Positions 45,335-54,713 of a stretch of 64,000 bases of DNA are shown here, one piece after another. Source of the DNA: Marinospirillum insulare DSM 21763 (GTDB lineage: Bacteria > Pseudomonadota > Gammaproteobacteria > Pseudomonadales > Halomonadaceae); NCBI RefSeq assembly GCF_000686905.1, contig NZ_JMLW01000012.1, positions 1 to 64,000 of the forward strand, in the 5' to 3' direction. The notes under the pieces are model-generated. The model had not been told where the DNA came from and made no database searches. It worked only from the letters and a program-made list of their open reading frames with translations. How positions within the stretch are numbered: the first letter of the stretch is position 1; every line of letters begins with the position of its first letter. The position numbers were made by a program, and so were the translations under genes.

Positions 45335-46252
45335 CTATATAACTAGCAAACCTAAACGGTGTACCTCTTGCGCGACTTCTTCAGATTTAAGTTCGCGCAT
45401 TTGGCTGATCACTTTTTCCAGTAATAGCTCTGGTTCGTTAGGTTCTGGTAGTTCTGCTACACCTACGCTGGTATGAATACGTAGTTCTGGATATTCTGAA
45501 TACTTAACCTTGGTTAAAGCACGATTGACTTTCTCAGCCAAGTTTAAGCCATCATTTTGACCTTTGCGGGGCAATAAAATACATAATTTACGCCCACTAA
45601 AACGTGCACAAATATCTTCTCGAGTAGCTGCATGGCGTAATAAATTACCCATATTGCGAAGCACTCTGTCACCTACACCCTGCCCAAACTGAGTGTTAAT
45701 CTCGTGCAGGTTTTTCATATCGATCACAACAAGCGTTAAGCGCAAACCATCTGGCCCAACTTCTTTTACTAAATCACGGAAAATTTGCAAGAAAGTATCA
45801 CGCTGATAAAGCTGTGTGGTTTTATCTTGGCGTGACTCTGTTTGCGCATCGGCTAGCAGGTTGTGTACTTCATCGGTAACAGCTACTCGCTCGGCTATGT
45901 CTCTACCATTAGCTAGCACAAACTCACGACCACCAATTTCAATTAACTGTAGACGAAATTCAAAGTCGTGATCATTGCCAAGGCTACGGCGTACTGGGGT
46001 TACAAGAACCGTGCCTTCACCTACATCAAGAATACGTAGGTTCTCAAGTATGCCTTCTAATTCAGCAGCCGACATTTCTGGCATAAACTCGATGGGCAGT
46101 TTATCCATTAAGTTTGCAGCCGTGTAACCTAACCAGTTAGCACCATGCTCATTGACAAACATTAGAGTTAAATCACCAGGGTCTAGTATTAAAACCAGAT
46201 CAAGTGATTGCTGAAGAATGTGTGTTACTTCCTGCTCAGAGATTCTAGCCAA
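45335..46252 (-). CDS. PAS-GGDEF protein with degenerate GGDEF site
   Basis: 305 residues. A PAS domain (about 8-120: DLVLILDPGDLTLMFVNEHGANWLGYTAANLMDK, later EFVLANGRDIAERV) is followed by a GGDEF-fold domain (about 145-300). The catalytic segment reads RFSGRKLCILLP (about 216-227) where active enzymes have R-x-GGDEF-x-x-LLP. The nucleotide-binding helix LHEINTQFGQGVGDRVL is partly kept. Diguanylate cyclase activity is unlikely; a binding or regulatory role is more plausible. It lacks membrane segments. Confidence 0.88.
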   Translation of the reverse strand: MARISEQEVTHILQQSLDLVLILDPGDLTLMFVNEHGANWLGYTAANLMDKLPIEFMPEMSAAELEGILENLRILDVGEGTVLVTPVRRSLGNDHDFEFRLQLIEIGGREFVLANGRDIAERVAVTDEVHNLLADAQTESRQDKTTQLYQRDTFLQIFRDLVKEVGPDGLRLTLVVIDMKNLHEINTQFGQGVGDRVLRNMGNLLRHAATREDICARFSGRKLCILLPRKGQNDGLNLAEKVNRALTKVKYSEYPELRIHTSVGVAELPEPNEPELLLEKVISQMRELKSEEVAQEVHRLGLLVI

Positions 46253-46380
46253 GACTTTTTCCTTCCGATGCTAACAGCTACAGTTTGCTTAAATACCAAC
46301 CTTAGAATACCTATAGATTAACCCTAAGCAACCCACAAGTGAAAGATTAAATCACAACTATATGTAACAACAAGCAAATC

Positions 46381-47079
46381 CTACCAATTTAGTGCCTGAC
46401 GAACAAAGGGAATCGTTAATTTACGTTGCTCTTTTAAACTCGCTTCGTCTAGCAAATCTAGTAAAGCGAATAAACCGCTAAGTTTTCTAGGGCTACGATG
46501 AATTAAATAACGAATTACTTCGTCTGGTACATCCATGCCTCTTTGCCTTGCTCTTAACTTGAAGGCTAACAGCTTCTCATCATCTTGTAAGGCTTGTAGG
46601 TGATAGGTTAGCCCCCAAGAAAGCCGGGACAACAAATCAGGCAAAACAATACCTAGGTGTGCTGGACCACTGGATGCTGAAAAAACCAGCAACCCCTGCT
46701 GCTCACGAATACGGTTAAATAAGTGAAAAAGACCTTCTTCCCAAGCTGGCTGGCTAGCGATCTGCTGTAAGTTATCAATACAAACCACCTGGCTAGTCAC
46801 ACTGCTTAATACTTCGGGCTGTGTTTCTTTGCCTAAATCTAGGTAACAGTGAGTTTTTGAAAGCTGCTGGGCTTGTTGGCACACTGCTTTCAAGAGGTGC
46901 GTTTTACCTGAGTCTTCTGCACCCCAGAGGTACACAAACTGAAAAGCCTCTTTTTCTTGAGTAAACATTTGCTGCAGCTGGGTTAACACAGCTAAATTTT
47001 GACCCGCTAAAAAATTATCAAAATGCAGGTCATCTTGTAGGTTTACGCCAAGGGATAGTTGCATTGGCTGAAAAGTCAT
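46381..47079 (-). CDS. hda: DnaA regulatory inactivator Hda
   Basis: A 232-residue DnaA-related AAA+ protein without the DnaA DNA-binding domain. An N-terminal clamp-binding motif QLSLGV is near residues 7-12. Walker A is in LWGAEDSGKTHLLKAV, Walker B in VVCIDNLQQIA, and arginine-finger and sensor regions in LSRLSWGLTYHLQAL and RSPRKLSGLFALLDLLDEASL. It binds the DNA-loaded beta clamp and stimulates DnaA-ATP hydrolysis after initiation. Upstream is the DUF2066 gene in the same direction. Confidence 0.94.
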   Translation of the reverse strand: MTFQPMQLSLGVNLQDDLHFDNFLAGQNLAVLTQLQQMFTQEKEAFQFVYLWGAEDSGKTHLLKAVCQQAQQLSKTHCYLDLGKETQPEVLSSVTSQVVCIDNLQQIASQPAWEEGLFHLFNRIREQQGLLVFSASSGPAHLGIVLPDLLSRLSWGLTYHLQALQDDEKLLAFKLRARQRGMDVPDEVIRYLIHRSPRKLSGLFALLDLLDEASLKEQRKLTIPFVRQALNW

Positions 47080-47094
47080 AAATTAAGGTACTTT

Positions 47095-48321
47095 TTAGTT
47101 AGCTTGCCAACGGAAATAAGCATCAGCCTGTTCAGTCTTAACCTTGTCTGGCTGATCTGTAGTAACTTGCTGAGCGTAATTACTGCTTTGCTGCAGACCA
47201 AAAAAAGACTCTTCATTTAAGCGTCCATCTAAGGCTAAGTTGGCTTTTAGTTGATCTAAACCACCGCGCAAACCTAGTTCAAATAAAATACGTTGATCAG
47301 CAGATTGAACCACACGTACTTGGCTCGTTAAAGCGAGTCCATTTAGATAGGCCGTTATAGCTGCATAGTCTTGCAAGTGTTTTATATTGCTAATCATGAC
47401 TTGGTAAGTACCCGCACCTTGACCTGCTTGGCTAGCGTAGCGCTTAGACAACTCTTCAGCAGAAAACTCTACACCTTCTTGCAAAGCTTCTCTTAAGGTT
47501 CTTACCTGGGCGTTATGCCAAACACTGCCCATACCAGTGAATAAACGCCACTCTACTCGCCAATTACTACCTGAGGCTTTAATTTTACCCACGGCAATTG
47601 CATCGGGTTTATAAGGAGCTGAAGCAGTAATTATCTGCTGACTAAAACCACCCCAAATATCTGAGAATAATGTGTCTGTCGCAGAGTGAAGGTTAAAATC
47701 GGGTAGCTGGTAAGGAATACCCCGCTCCTCACTAAGGCTAGTTAACACATTCGAAAGAGGTGCATTAGAATTTGGTGTGATTAGAGTACGGCCTTTTCTG
47801 CTTTCTAAGGCTACCCAAAATAAAACCTTTGGGCGATTTGCATCCCACACCTGGGTATTTAAGCGATGCAATAAGCTTTTCACCCCTGCTTCATCAAAAG
47901 TTAGCTCCAAAAGCTGTCCTTTTACCACTTCACCATTACTTAGAGTGACTGATTCGTTGCTTGCTGTATAACTAAATTGATTAATGAGGTGTTGAGCTGA
48001 GGTCAACTCTTTCCAAAGCTCATAGCCGGGGTACTCACTATAGAGTTCAAGAAACTCAGCTTCATTTTCTTGATCTAACAAACGGGTACTAAAATCTTCT
48101 GGAGGCATTTTTTCTAGCACAGCGATTGTGCCAGAAACTTTAACTAAAAGTTTTTTTAATAGCTCGTTAGCAACCAGCGCACGTTGCTCACCTGAAGTAT
48201 CTTTAACTAAGCTACTTAGAGTATAGAGGTCAGTTAGTCTTTCAGCATAAACGGGCAAACTTAGTAGCAAGCATGCCAGCAGTGTTATGGCTAGTTTTTG
48301 TGCGATTTTTTTCAATTTCAC
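47095..48321 (-). CDS. DUF2066 family exported protein
   Basis: 408 residues. A signal peptide (LAITLLACLLLSLPVYAE) is followed by a periplasmic protein with RALVANELLKKLLVKVSGTIAVLEKMP and YQLPDFNLHSATDTLFSDIWG, features of DUF2066. The family is regularly found between hda and purM, as here. Function unknown. The start near 48321 is the first with a complete signal peptide. Confidence 0.86.
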   Translation of the reverse strand: MKLKKIAQKLAITLLACLLLSLPVYAERLTDLYTLSSLVKDTSGEQRALVANELLKKLLVKVSGTIAVLEKMPPEDFSTRLLDQENEAEFLELYSEYPGYELWKELTSAQHLINQFSYTASNESVTLSNGEVVKGQLLELTFDEAGVKSLLHRLNTQVWDANRPKVLFWVALESRKGRTLITPNSNAPLSNVLTSLSEERGIPYQLPDFNLHSATDTLFSDIWGGFSQQIITASAPYKPDAIAVGKIKASGSNWRVEWRLFTGMGSVWHNAQVRTLREALQEGVEFSAEELSKRYASQAGQGAGTYQVMISNIKHLQDYAAITAYLNGLALTSQVRVVQSADQRILFELGLRGGLDQLKANLALDGRLNEESFFGLQQSSNYAQQVTTDQPDKVKTEQADAYFRWQAN

Positions 48322-48417
48322 CTATTCCATCCCTTTGCAATAAGTCGGAATAATCCATCCAAGTATAAATAAATTCAAATTGAGCAGCTCTAGTGCATGG
48401 AGACTCGCTCGTTGGAG

Positions 48418-48426
48418 TGCTAGAAT
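48418..48426 (+). promoter_or_regulatory. Extended -10 promoter of purMN
   Basis: TGCTAGAAT (48418-48426), an extended -10 element, lies about 60 bp before the purM ATG. No convincing -35 hexamer. Confidence 0.4.
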
Positions 48427-48487
48427 ACGCAACTTTATGCTTCTTGCCCAATATTACCGTTCCAATTTTTCCAACGCAGGACACCCA

Positions 48488-49546
48488 ATGAGCCGTAGCA
48501 AAACCCCTATTACTTATAAAGATGCTGGCGTAGACATAGACGCAGGCAATGCCCTAGTTGAACGTATTAAAGGTGTTGCCAAGCGCACCAGCCGTCCAGA
48601 AGTTATGGGTGGCCTTGGTGGGTTTGGCGCACTTTGCCAAATTCCAGCGGGTTACCGTGAGCCAGTTTTGGTTTCTGGTACCGACGGTGTTGGCACTAAA
48701 TTACGCCTAGCTATTGATATTAACAAGCATGACACTATCGGTATCGACTTGGTAGCCATGTGCGTTAATGACTTACTGGTATGTGGTGCAGAGCCATTAT
48801 TCTTTTTAGACTACTATGCTACAGGCAAATTAAATGTAGATGTAGCATCAGACGTTGTTACTGGCATAGGTACAGGCTGTGAGCAAGCAGGTTGTGCACT
48901 GGTGGGTGGTGAAACCGCTGAAATGCCTGGCATGTATGAAGGTGATGACTATGACTTGGCAGGCTTTTGTGTTGGCATTGTAGAAAAGTCAGAAATAGTC
49001 GATGGCACCAAGGTAAAAGCAGGTGACCGCCTCTTAGGTTTAACATCGTCTGGCCCCCATTCTAACGGCTATTCTTTAATTCGTAAGCTGATTGAAGTTT
49101 CTGGTGAGCCTTTAGATACACTCTTAGAAGATGGTCAAAAGCTTGGCGATGCTTTAATGGCACCCACACGCATTTACGTTAAATCTTTACTGCCTTTAGT
49201 TCGTGGCGATGAAGGCATTCACGCTTTGTCGCACATTACTGGTGGCGGTTGGTATGAAAACATTCCCCGCGTGTTACCCGACAACTGCAAGGCAGAGCTA
49301 GATTTAACCAACTACCAGCGCCCAGCCGTATTTGATTGGCTACAAGAAGCAGGCCAAGTCGCAGAAATGGAAATGTACCGTACACTTAACTGTGGCATTG
49401 GTATGGTTTTAGCGGTGGATGCTGCTCGCGTTACCGAGCTAACTAAAAAACTTGAAGCAGCCGGTGAAACTGTTTTTGAACTAGGTGAAATTACCCAGCG
49501 CCAAGCAGGTGAAGATGCGGTGGTGGTTAAAGGGCTTCAAGCATGA
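48488..49546 (+). CDS. purM: Phosphoribosylformylglycinamidine cyclo-ligase (AIR synthetase)
   Basis: 352 residues from the ATG at 48488 (AGGA 7 nt upstream; the upstream open frame is not conserved sequence). Recognised by [80 protein letters not shown] and the C-terminal [10 protein letters not shown]. It closes the imidazole ring in purine synthesis. It overlaps purN by 4 bp. Confidence 0.97.
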   Translation: MSRSKTPITYKDAGVDIDAGNALVERIKGVAKRTSRPEVMGGLGGFGALCQIPAGYREPVLVSGTDGVGTKLRLAIDINKHDTIGIDLVAMCVNDLLVCGAEPLFFLDYYATGKLNVDVASDVVTGIGTGCEQAGCALVGGETAEMPGMYEGDDYDLAGFCVGIVEKSEIVDGTKVKAGDRLLGLTSSGPHSNGYSLIRKLIEVSGEPLDTLLEDGQKLGDALMAPTRIYVKSLLPLVRGDEGIHALSHITGGGWYENIPRVLPDNCKAELDLTNYQRPAVFDWLQEAGQVAEMEMYRTLNCGIGMVLAVDAARVTELTKKLEAAGETVFELGEITQRQAGEDAVVVKGLQA

Positions 49547-50211
49547 TGCAGGTGAGTGAAATGCCGGATGCACGCCGAGTGGTTGTTCTAATATCGGGCA
49601 ATGGCAGTAACTTACAAGCCTTAATCGACACTGCTCAATCCAAGGAAGGGTTGAACGGTGAGATAGTTGCCGTTATTAGCGATAAAGCCGATGCCTTTGG
49701 CTTAGAGCGTGCACGTCAGGTTAGCATTCCAGCCTTAACGCTATCAGCAAAAGACTTCCCTAGCCGTGAGGCTTATGACCTACAACTAGCGCGGCTCGTG
49801 GAAGAACAACAGCCAGACTTAATAGTACTAGCGGGCTTTATGCGCATTTTATCGCCTGCTTTTGTAATTAAATTTCATGGCAAGCTATTAAACATCCACC
49901 CTTCTTTACTTCCTAAATACAAAGGCTTGCACACTCATCGCCGGGTACTGGAAGCAGGTGATGAGGAACACGGCCTAAGCATTCACTTTGTAACTGAAGA
50001 GCTAGATGGCGGCCCTATCATCTTGCAGGCAAAAATCCCCGTCACTTCTGATGATGACGAAGCGACCCTAGCCAATAAGGTGCAGGCTCAAGAGCATACC
50101 CTCTACCCCATTGCAGTACGCTGGTTTTTACAAGGTCGTTTGCAGCTAATGGGTAATTACCCAACCCTGGATGGAACACCCCTACCTAAACAAGGTGTAA
50201 TGTACCAGTAA
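49543..50211 (+). CDS. purN: Phosphoribosylglycinamide formyltransferase
   Basis: 222 residues. [18 protein letters not shown] binds the GAR phosphate. [13 protein letters not shown] and the catalytic [17 protein letters not shown]-type stretch ([12 protein letters not shown], His and Asn) and [15 protein letters not shown] (Asp) are all present. It transfers formyl from 10-formyl-THF to GAR. Co-transcribed with purM. Confidence 0.97.
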   Translation: MMQVSEMPDARRVVVLISGNGSNLQALIDTAQSKEGLNGEIVAVISDKADAFGLERARQVSIPALTLSAKDFPSREAYDLQLARLVEEQQPDLIVLAGFMRILSPAFVIKFHGKLLNIHPSLLPKYKGLHTHRRVLEAGDEEHGLSIHFVTEELDGGPIILQAKIPVTSDDDEATLANKVQAQEHTLYPIAVRWFLQGRLQLMGNYPTLDGTPLPKQGVMYQ

Positions 50212-50270
50212 AAGCCTTATTGCCAGTGAATTAACTGGACAAAACCCTGTTTTAATGGCAGTATTTTGCG

Positions 50271-50295
50271 CCGACCGATAAGGTCGGTTTTTATT
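50271..50295 (+). terminator. Rho-independent terminator after purN
   Basis: CCGACC (50271-50276), loop GATAA, GGTCGG (50282-50287), then TTTTTATTTT. It ends purMN and separates it from thrS. Confidence 0.85.
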
Positions 50296-50323
50296 TTAAT
50301 CGATAAAATTTTTGATACTGAAG

Positions 50324-50382
50324 CCCACTGAAAATGGGAAACGAACCAAGTGTCCTCTCGTACGGGACACCACTGCTCAGGA
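50324..50382 (+). promoter_or_regulatory. thrS translational operator mimicking tRNA-Thr anticodon arm
   Basis: GTGTCC (50350-50355) pairs with GGACAC (50365-50370), plus a T-G closing pair, around the 7-nt loop CTCGTAC. The loop has T at position 33, CGT at 34-36 and A at 37, as in the tRNA-Thr(CGU) anticodon loop. The Shine-Dalgarno AGGA (50379-50382) follows 8 nt later. A smaller hairpin CCCA/TGGG (50324-50338) lies upstream. In E. coli ThrRS represses its own translation by binding such a mimic. Confidence 0.75.
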
Positions 50383-50388
50383 TAAAAA

Positions 50389-52284
50389 ATGCCTTTAATT
50401 ACCCTCCCCGATGGCAGTCAACGTAGTTTTGACCAAGCTGTTAGCGTATTTCAAGTTGCCGAATCGATAGGCGCAGGTTTAGCCAAGGCAGCTCTTGCAG
50501 GCAAGGTGAATGGTCAGCTAGTTGATACTAGCTACCTTATAAGCGAAGACTCCACCCTTGCTATCGTCACCGCTAAAGATGACGATGGTGTTGAAGTGTT
50601 ACGCCATTCTTGTGCCCACCTCATGGCGCAGGCTGTTAAACAACTTTGGCCCCAGTCTCAAGTCACCATCGGCCCAACCATTGAAGACGGTTTTTACTAC
50701 GACTTCGATATAGAAGGCACCTTTGCGCCAGAAGATTTAGAAGCCATTGAAAAACGCATGGGCGAGCTAGTTAAACAGGATATACCTGTAGAACGCTTAA
50801 CCATGTCGCGAGATGAAGCAATTACCTTCTTTGAGCAGCAGGGTGAGATTTATAAAGCTCAAATCATTCGTGACATTCCTGTACATGAAGAACTATCCCT
50901 TTATCGCCAAGGTGATTTTACCGACCTATGTCGTGGTCCCCATGTACCTAGCACTGGAAAGATCAAAGCCTTCAAACTAATGCGTGTTTCGGGTGCTTAT
51001 TGGCGTGGCGACTCGAACAACAAAATGCTGCAGCGTATTTATGGTACCTGCTGGGCAGATAAAAAAGACCTAAAAGCTTACCTGCACCGCTTGGAAGAAG
51101 CTGAAAAACGCGATCACCGTAAGCTAGCCAAGCGTATGGATTTATTTCATATTCAAGATGAGGCGCCTGGCATGGTGTTTTGGCACCCCAACGGCTGGAC
51201 TCTCTACCAAATTCTTGAAGCCTATATGCGCGACATTCAGCGTAAAAATGGCTACCAAGAAGTAAGAACACCGCAAGTGGTTGATAAAGTACTTTGGGAA
51301 CGCTCCGGGCATTGGGAACACTACCATGCCAATATGTTCACCACTGTATCTGAAAACCGTGACTATGCTGTTAAACCCATGAACTGCCCCTGCCATTTGC
51401 AGATTTTTAACCAGGGTTTAAAAAGTTACCGCGATCTACCCCTGCGCATGGCTGAGTTTGGTGCTTGCCACCGCAATGAACCTTCTGGTTCCTTACATGG
51501 TCTAATGCGTGTTCGAGGCTTCACACAAGATGATGCGCACATTTTCTGTACTGAAGAGCAGATGGAAGAAGAATCCACTCGCTTTATTCAGCTGACCCTA
51601 GACGTTTATAAAGAGTTTGGTTTTAACGATGTAGAACTTAAACTGTCTACTCGCCCAGAAAGCCGTTTAGGTGATGATGCCCTTTGGGATAAAGCCGAAC
51701 ATGCACTTGAAGGTGCTTTAAATAAAGTCGGTAAAAAATGGGAGCTGCAAATTGGTGAAGGTGCTTTCTATGGCCCTAAAATTGAGTTCTCATTACGCGA
51801 TTCTATAGGTCGTGTGTGGCAGTGTGGTACGCTACAGTTAGACTTTGTTTTACCCGGTCGCCTCAACTCTCAATATGTAGCAGAAGACGGCAACCGTAAA
51901 AACCCAGTTATGCTACACCGAGCTATTTTAGGCTCATTTGAGCGTTTTATAGGTATATTAATCGAGCATTATGCGGGTGACTTACCCACTTGGTTAGCCC
52001 CTGTTCAAGTCGCTGTGATGAATATCACAGACAAGCAGGCAGATTATGCCAAGGATTTAACAAAAAACTTGTTAAATTCAGGCTTTCGTGTAGAAACGGA
52101 CTTGAGAAATGAGAAGATAGGCTTTAAAATCCGCGAGCATACCCTCGCTAAGATTCCTTATCTGCTTGTAGTTGGTAATAAGGAAGTTGAGAATGGAACC
52201 ATTTCAGTACGTACTCGACACGGCGAAGACCTTGGTTCCATGGATTTAGAGACATTCAAATCCAAACTGCTCGAAAAACACTAA
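50389..52284 (+). CDS. thrS: Threonyl-tRNA synthetase
   Basis: 631 residues. It has a TGS domain (1-61), an editing domain with [16 protein letters not shown] (HxxxH) and [10 protein letters not shown], and a class II catalytic core with zinc ligands in MNCPCHL and related His residues. Motif 2 is [22 protein letters not shown], and motif 3 is [21 protein letters not shown]. An anticodon-binding domain follows (about 530-631). It charges tRNA-Thr. It starts the thrS-infC-rpmI-rplT-pheST-ihfA series. Confidence 0.98.
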   Translation: MPLITLPDGSQRSFDQAVSVFQVAESIGAGLAKAALAGKVNGQLVDTSYLISEDSTLAIVTAKDDDGVEVLRHSCAHLMAQAVKQLWPQSQVTIGPTIEDGFYYDFDIEGTFAPEDLEAIEKRMGELVKQDIPVERLTMSRDEAITFFEQQGEIYKAQIIRDIPVHEELSLYRQGDFTDLCRGPHVPSTGKIKAFKLMRVSGAYWRGDSNNKMLQRIYGTCWADKKDLKAYLHRLEEAEKRDHRKLAKRMDLFHIQDEAPGMVFWHPNGWTLYQILEAYMRDIQRKNGYQEVRTPQVVDKVLWERSGHWEHYHANMFTTVSENRDYAVKPMNCPCHLQIFNQGLKSYRDLPLRMAEFGACHRNEPSGSLHGLMRVRGFTQDDAHIFCTEEQMEEESTRFIQLTLDVYKEFGFNDVELKLSTRPESRLGDDALWDKAEHALEGALNKVGKKWELQIGEGAFYGPKIEFSLRDSIGRVWQCGTLQLDFVLPGRLNSQYVAEDGNRKNPVMLHRAILGSFERFIGILIEHYAGDLPTWLAPVQVAVMNITDKQADYAKDLTKNLLNSGFRVETDLRNEKIGFKIREHTLAKIPYLLVVGNKEVENGTISVRTRHGEDLGSMDLETFKSKLLEKH

Positions 52285-52304
52285 AAATTGATGGAGATAT
52301 AGCA

Positions 52305-52847
52305 ATCAAGCGCGCTAATCCAATTAGGCGGGATCCAAAAAAGAACCTGCCACCAATAAATGAAAACATTCAAGCTACCGAAGTACGCCTTATCGATCAA
52401 GAAGGTGAACAGGTAGGTGTTGTACAGCTAGAAGATGCACTAGAGCGTGCAGCGGCTGTAGAATTAGATTTGGTAAAAATTTCTGATGCCGACCCCATTG
52501 TTTGTAAAATAATGGACTATGGCAAATTTGTTTTTGAGCAGAAAAAAGCAAAAAATGCTCAAAAGAAAAAGCAGAAACAAATCCAAATTAAAGAGCTAAA
52601 ATTCCGCCCTGGCACTGATGAAGGCGACTACCAAATTAAATTCCGTAATATGGTTCGTTTCCTTGAAGATGGTGACAAGGTGAAAATAACTCTCCGCTTC
52701 CGTGGTCGTGAAATGGCACACCAAGATATTGGTTTACGCCTTTTCCAACGGATCGAAGAAGACCTAGGTGATACCATTGTTGTTGAATCTCGCCCTCGTT
52801 TAGAAGGCAGACAAATGGTAATGATGCTAGCACCTAAGAAGAAATGA
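52305..52847 (+). CDS. infC: Translation initiation factor IF-3 with non-canonical start
   Basis: 180 residues when read from the ATC at 52305, the same length as E. coli IF-3. GGAG (52293-52296) is 8 nt upstream. Translated upstream part includes [30 protein letters not shown], clearly the IF-3 N-terminal domain. The C-domain has [33 protein letters not shown], and [16 protein letters not shown]. infC of E. coli starts with AUU and IF-3 represses such starts; an AUC here would give the same feedback. An ATT at 52287 is in frame but lies before the Shine-Dalgarno. Confidence 0.93.
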   Translation: MKRANPIRRDPKKNLPPINENIQATEVRLIDQEGEQVGVVQLEDALERAAAVELDLVKISDADPIVCKIMDYGKFVFEQKKAKNAQKKKQKQIQIKELKFRPGTDEGDYQIKFRNMVRFLEDGDKVKITLRFRGREMAHQDIGLRLFQRIEEDLGDTIVVESRPRLEGRQMVMMLAPKKK

Positions 52848-52957
52848 TCCCTACTGCACTCTAGGTTTTAGCCTTTAAAAGTTAAAATTTGGGGTGCAGT
52901 TAGTTAGCAGTAGGGCCTGGATCATGCCCAATCCCTTGCAACGCATCCTAAGATGCA

Positions 52958-52972
52958 CTTGTGGAGTACAAG
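52958..52972 (+). promoter_or_regulatory. Hairpin holding the rpmI Shine-Dalgarno
   Basis: CTTGT (52958-52962), loop GGAGT, ACAAG (52968-52972) places the GGAG ribosome-binding site of rpmI in a hairpin loop just before the ATG at 52975. A second hairpin GCATC-CTAA-GATGC lies at 52943-52956. In E. coli L20 represses this region, so this may be its binding structure. Confidence 0.45.
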
Positions 52973-52974
52973 CA

Positions 52975-53169
52975 ATGTCTAAAGTAAAAATGAAGACCAA
53001 AAGCGGAGCGCGTAAGCGTTTCAAAGCGACTGCCAACGGCTTTAAGCACAAGCAGTCACACCGTAGCCATATCCTGACTAAGAAAAGCCCTAAGCGTAAG
53101 CGTCAACTACGTAACATGAAAGTAGTTGCAGCTGCAGACCAGCCGCTTATCAAGCGTATGCTTGCTTAA
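52975..53169 (+). CDS. rpmI: 50S ribosomal protein L35
   Basis: 64 residues, highly basic, beginning [17 protein letters not shown] and ending LIKRMLA, the full L35 family. The start at 52975 has GGAG upstream. Part of the infC-rpmI-rplT operon. Confidence 0.98.
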   Translation: MSKVKMKTKSGARKRFKATANGFKHKQSHRSHILTKKSPKRKRQLRNMKVVAAADQPLIKRMLA

Positions 53170-53206
53170 TTTAGGTTTTTTTCTAATTCATTTTCAGGAG
53201 TAAAGT

Positions 53207-53563
53207 ATGGCTCGCGTAAAGCGTGGTGTTCAGGCGCGTCGTCGTCACAAAAAGATTTTAAAATTAGCTAAAGGTTACTATGGCGCTCGTAGCCGTGTAT
53301 TCCGCGTAGCTAAACAGGCAGTTATTAAAGCTGGTCAGTATGCTTACCGTGACCGTAAAGTCCGTAAGCGTCAGTTCCGTGCTCTGTGGATTGCCCGTAT
53401 TAATGCAGCAGCCCGTATGAATGGCATGTCTTACAGCCGTTTCATTTCAGGTTTGAAGAAAGCGGACATCGCCATTGACCGTAAAGTACTGGCTGATATA
53501 GCAGTACACGATATGGCAACTTTTGCTGCTATCGTTGAAAAATCCCAAGCCTCTTTGGCTTAG
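53207..53563 (+). CDS. rplT: 50S ribosomal protein L20
   Basis: 118 residues: [56 protein letters not shown]. It binds 23S rRNA early in assembly and, in E. coli, represses its own operon. AGGAG precedes the ATG. Confidence 0.99.
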   Translation: MARVKRGVQARRRHKKILKLAKGYYGARSRVFRVAKQAVIKAGQYAYRDRKVRKRQFRALWIARINAAARMNGMSYSRFISGLKKADIAIDRKVLADIAVHDMATFAAIVEKSQASLA

Positions 53564-53584
53564 TTTTTTAACTTAAGCAAGTAG

Positions 53585-54679
<1,095 letters not shown>

Positions 54680-54713
54680 TTAAGCAACCTATTTACTCGG
54701 GGATTCCAAAACA

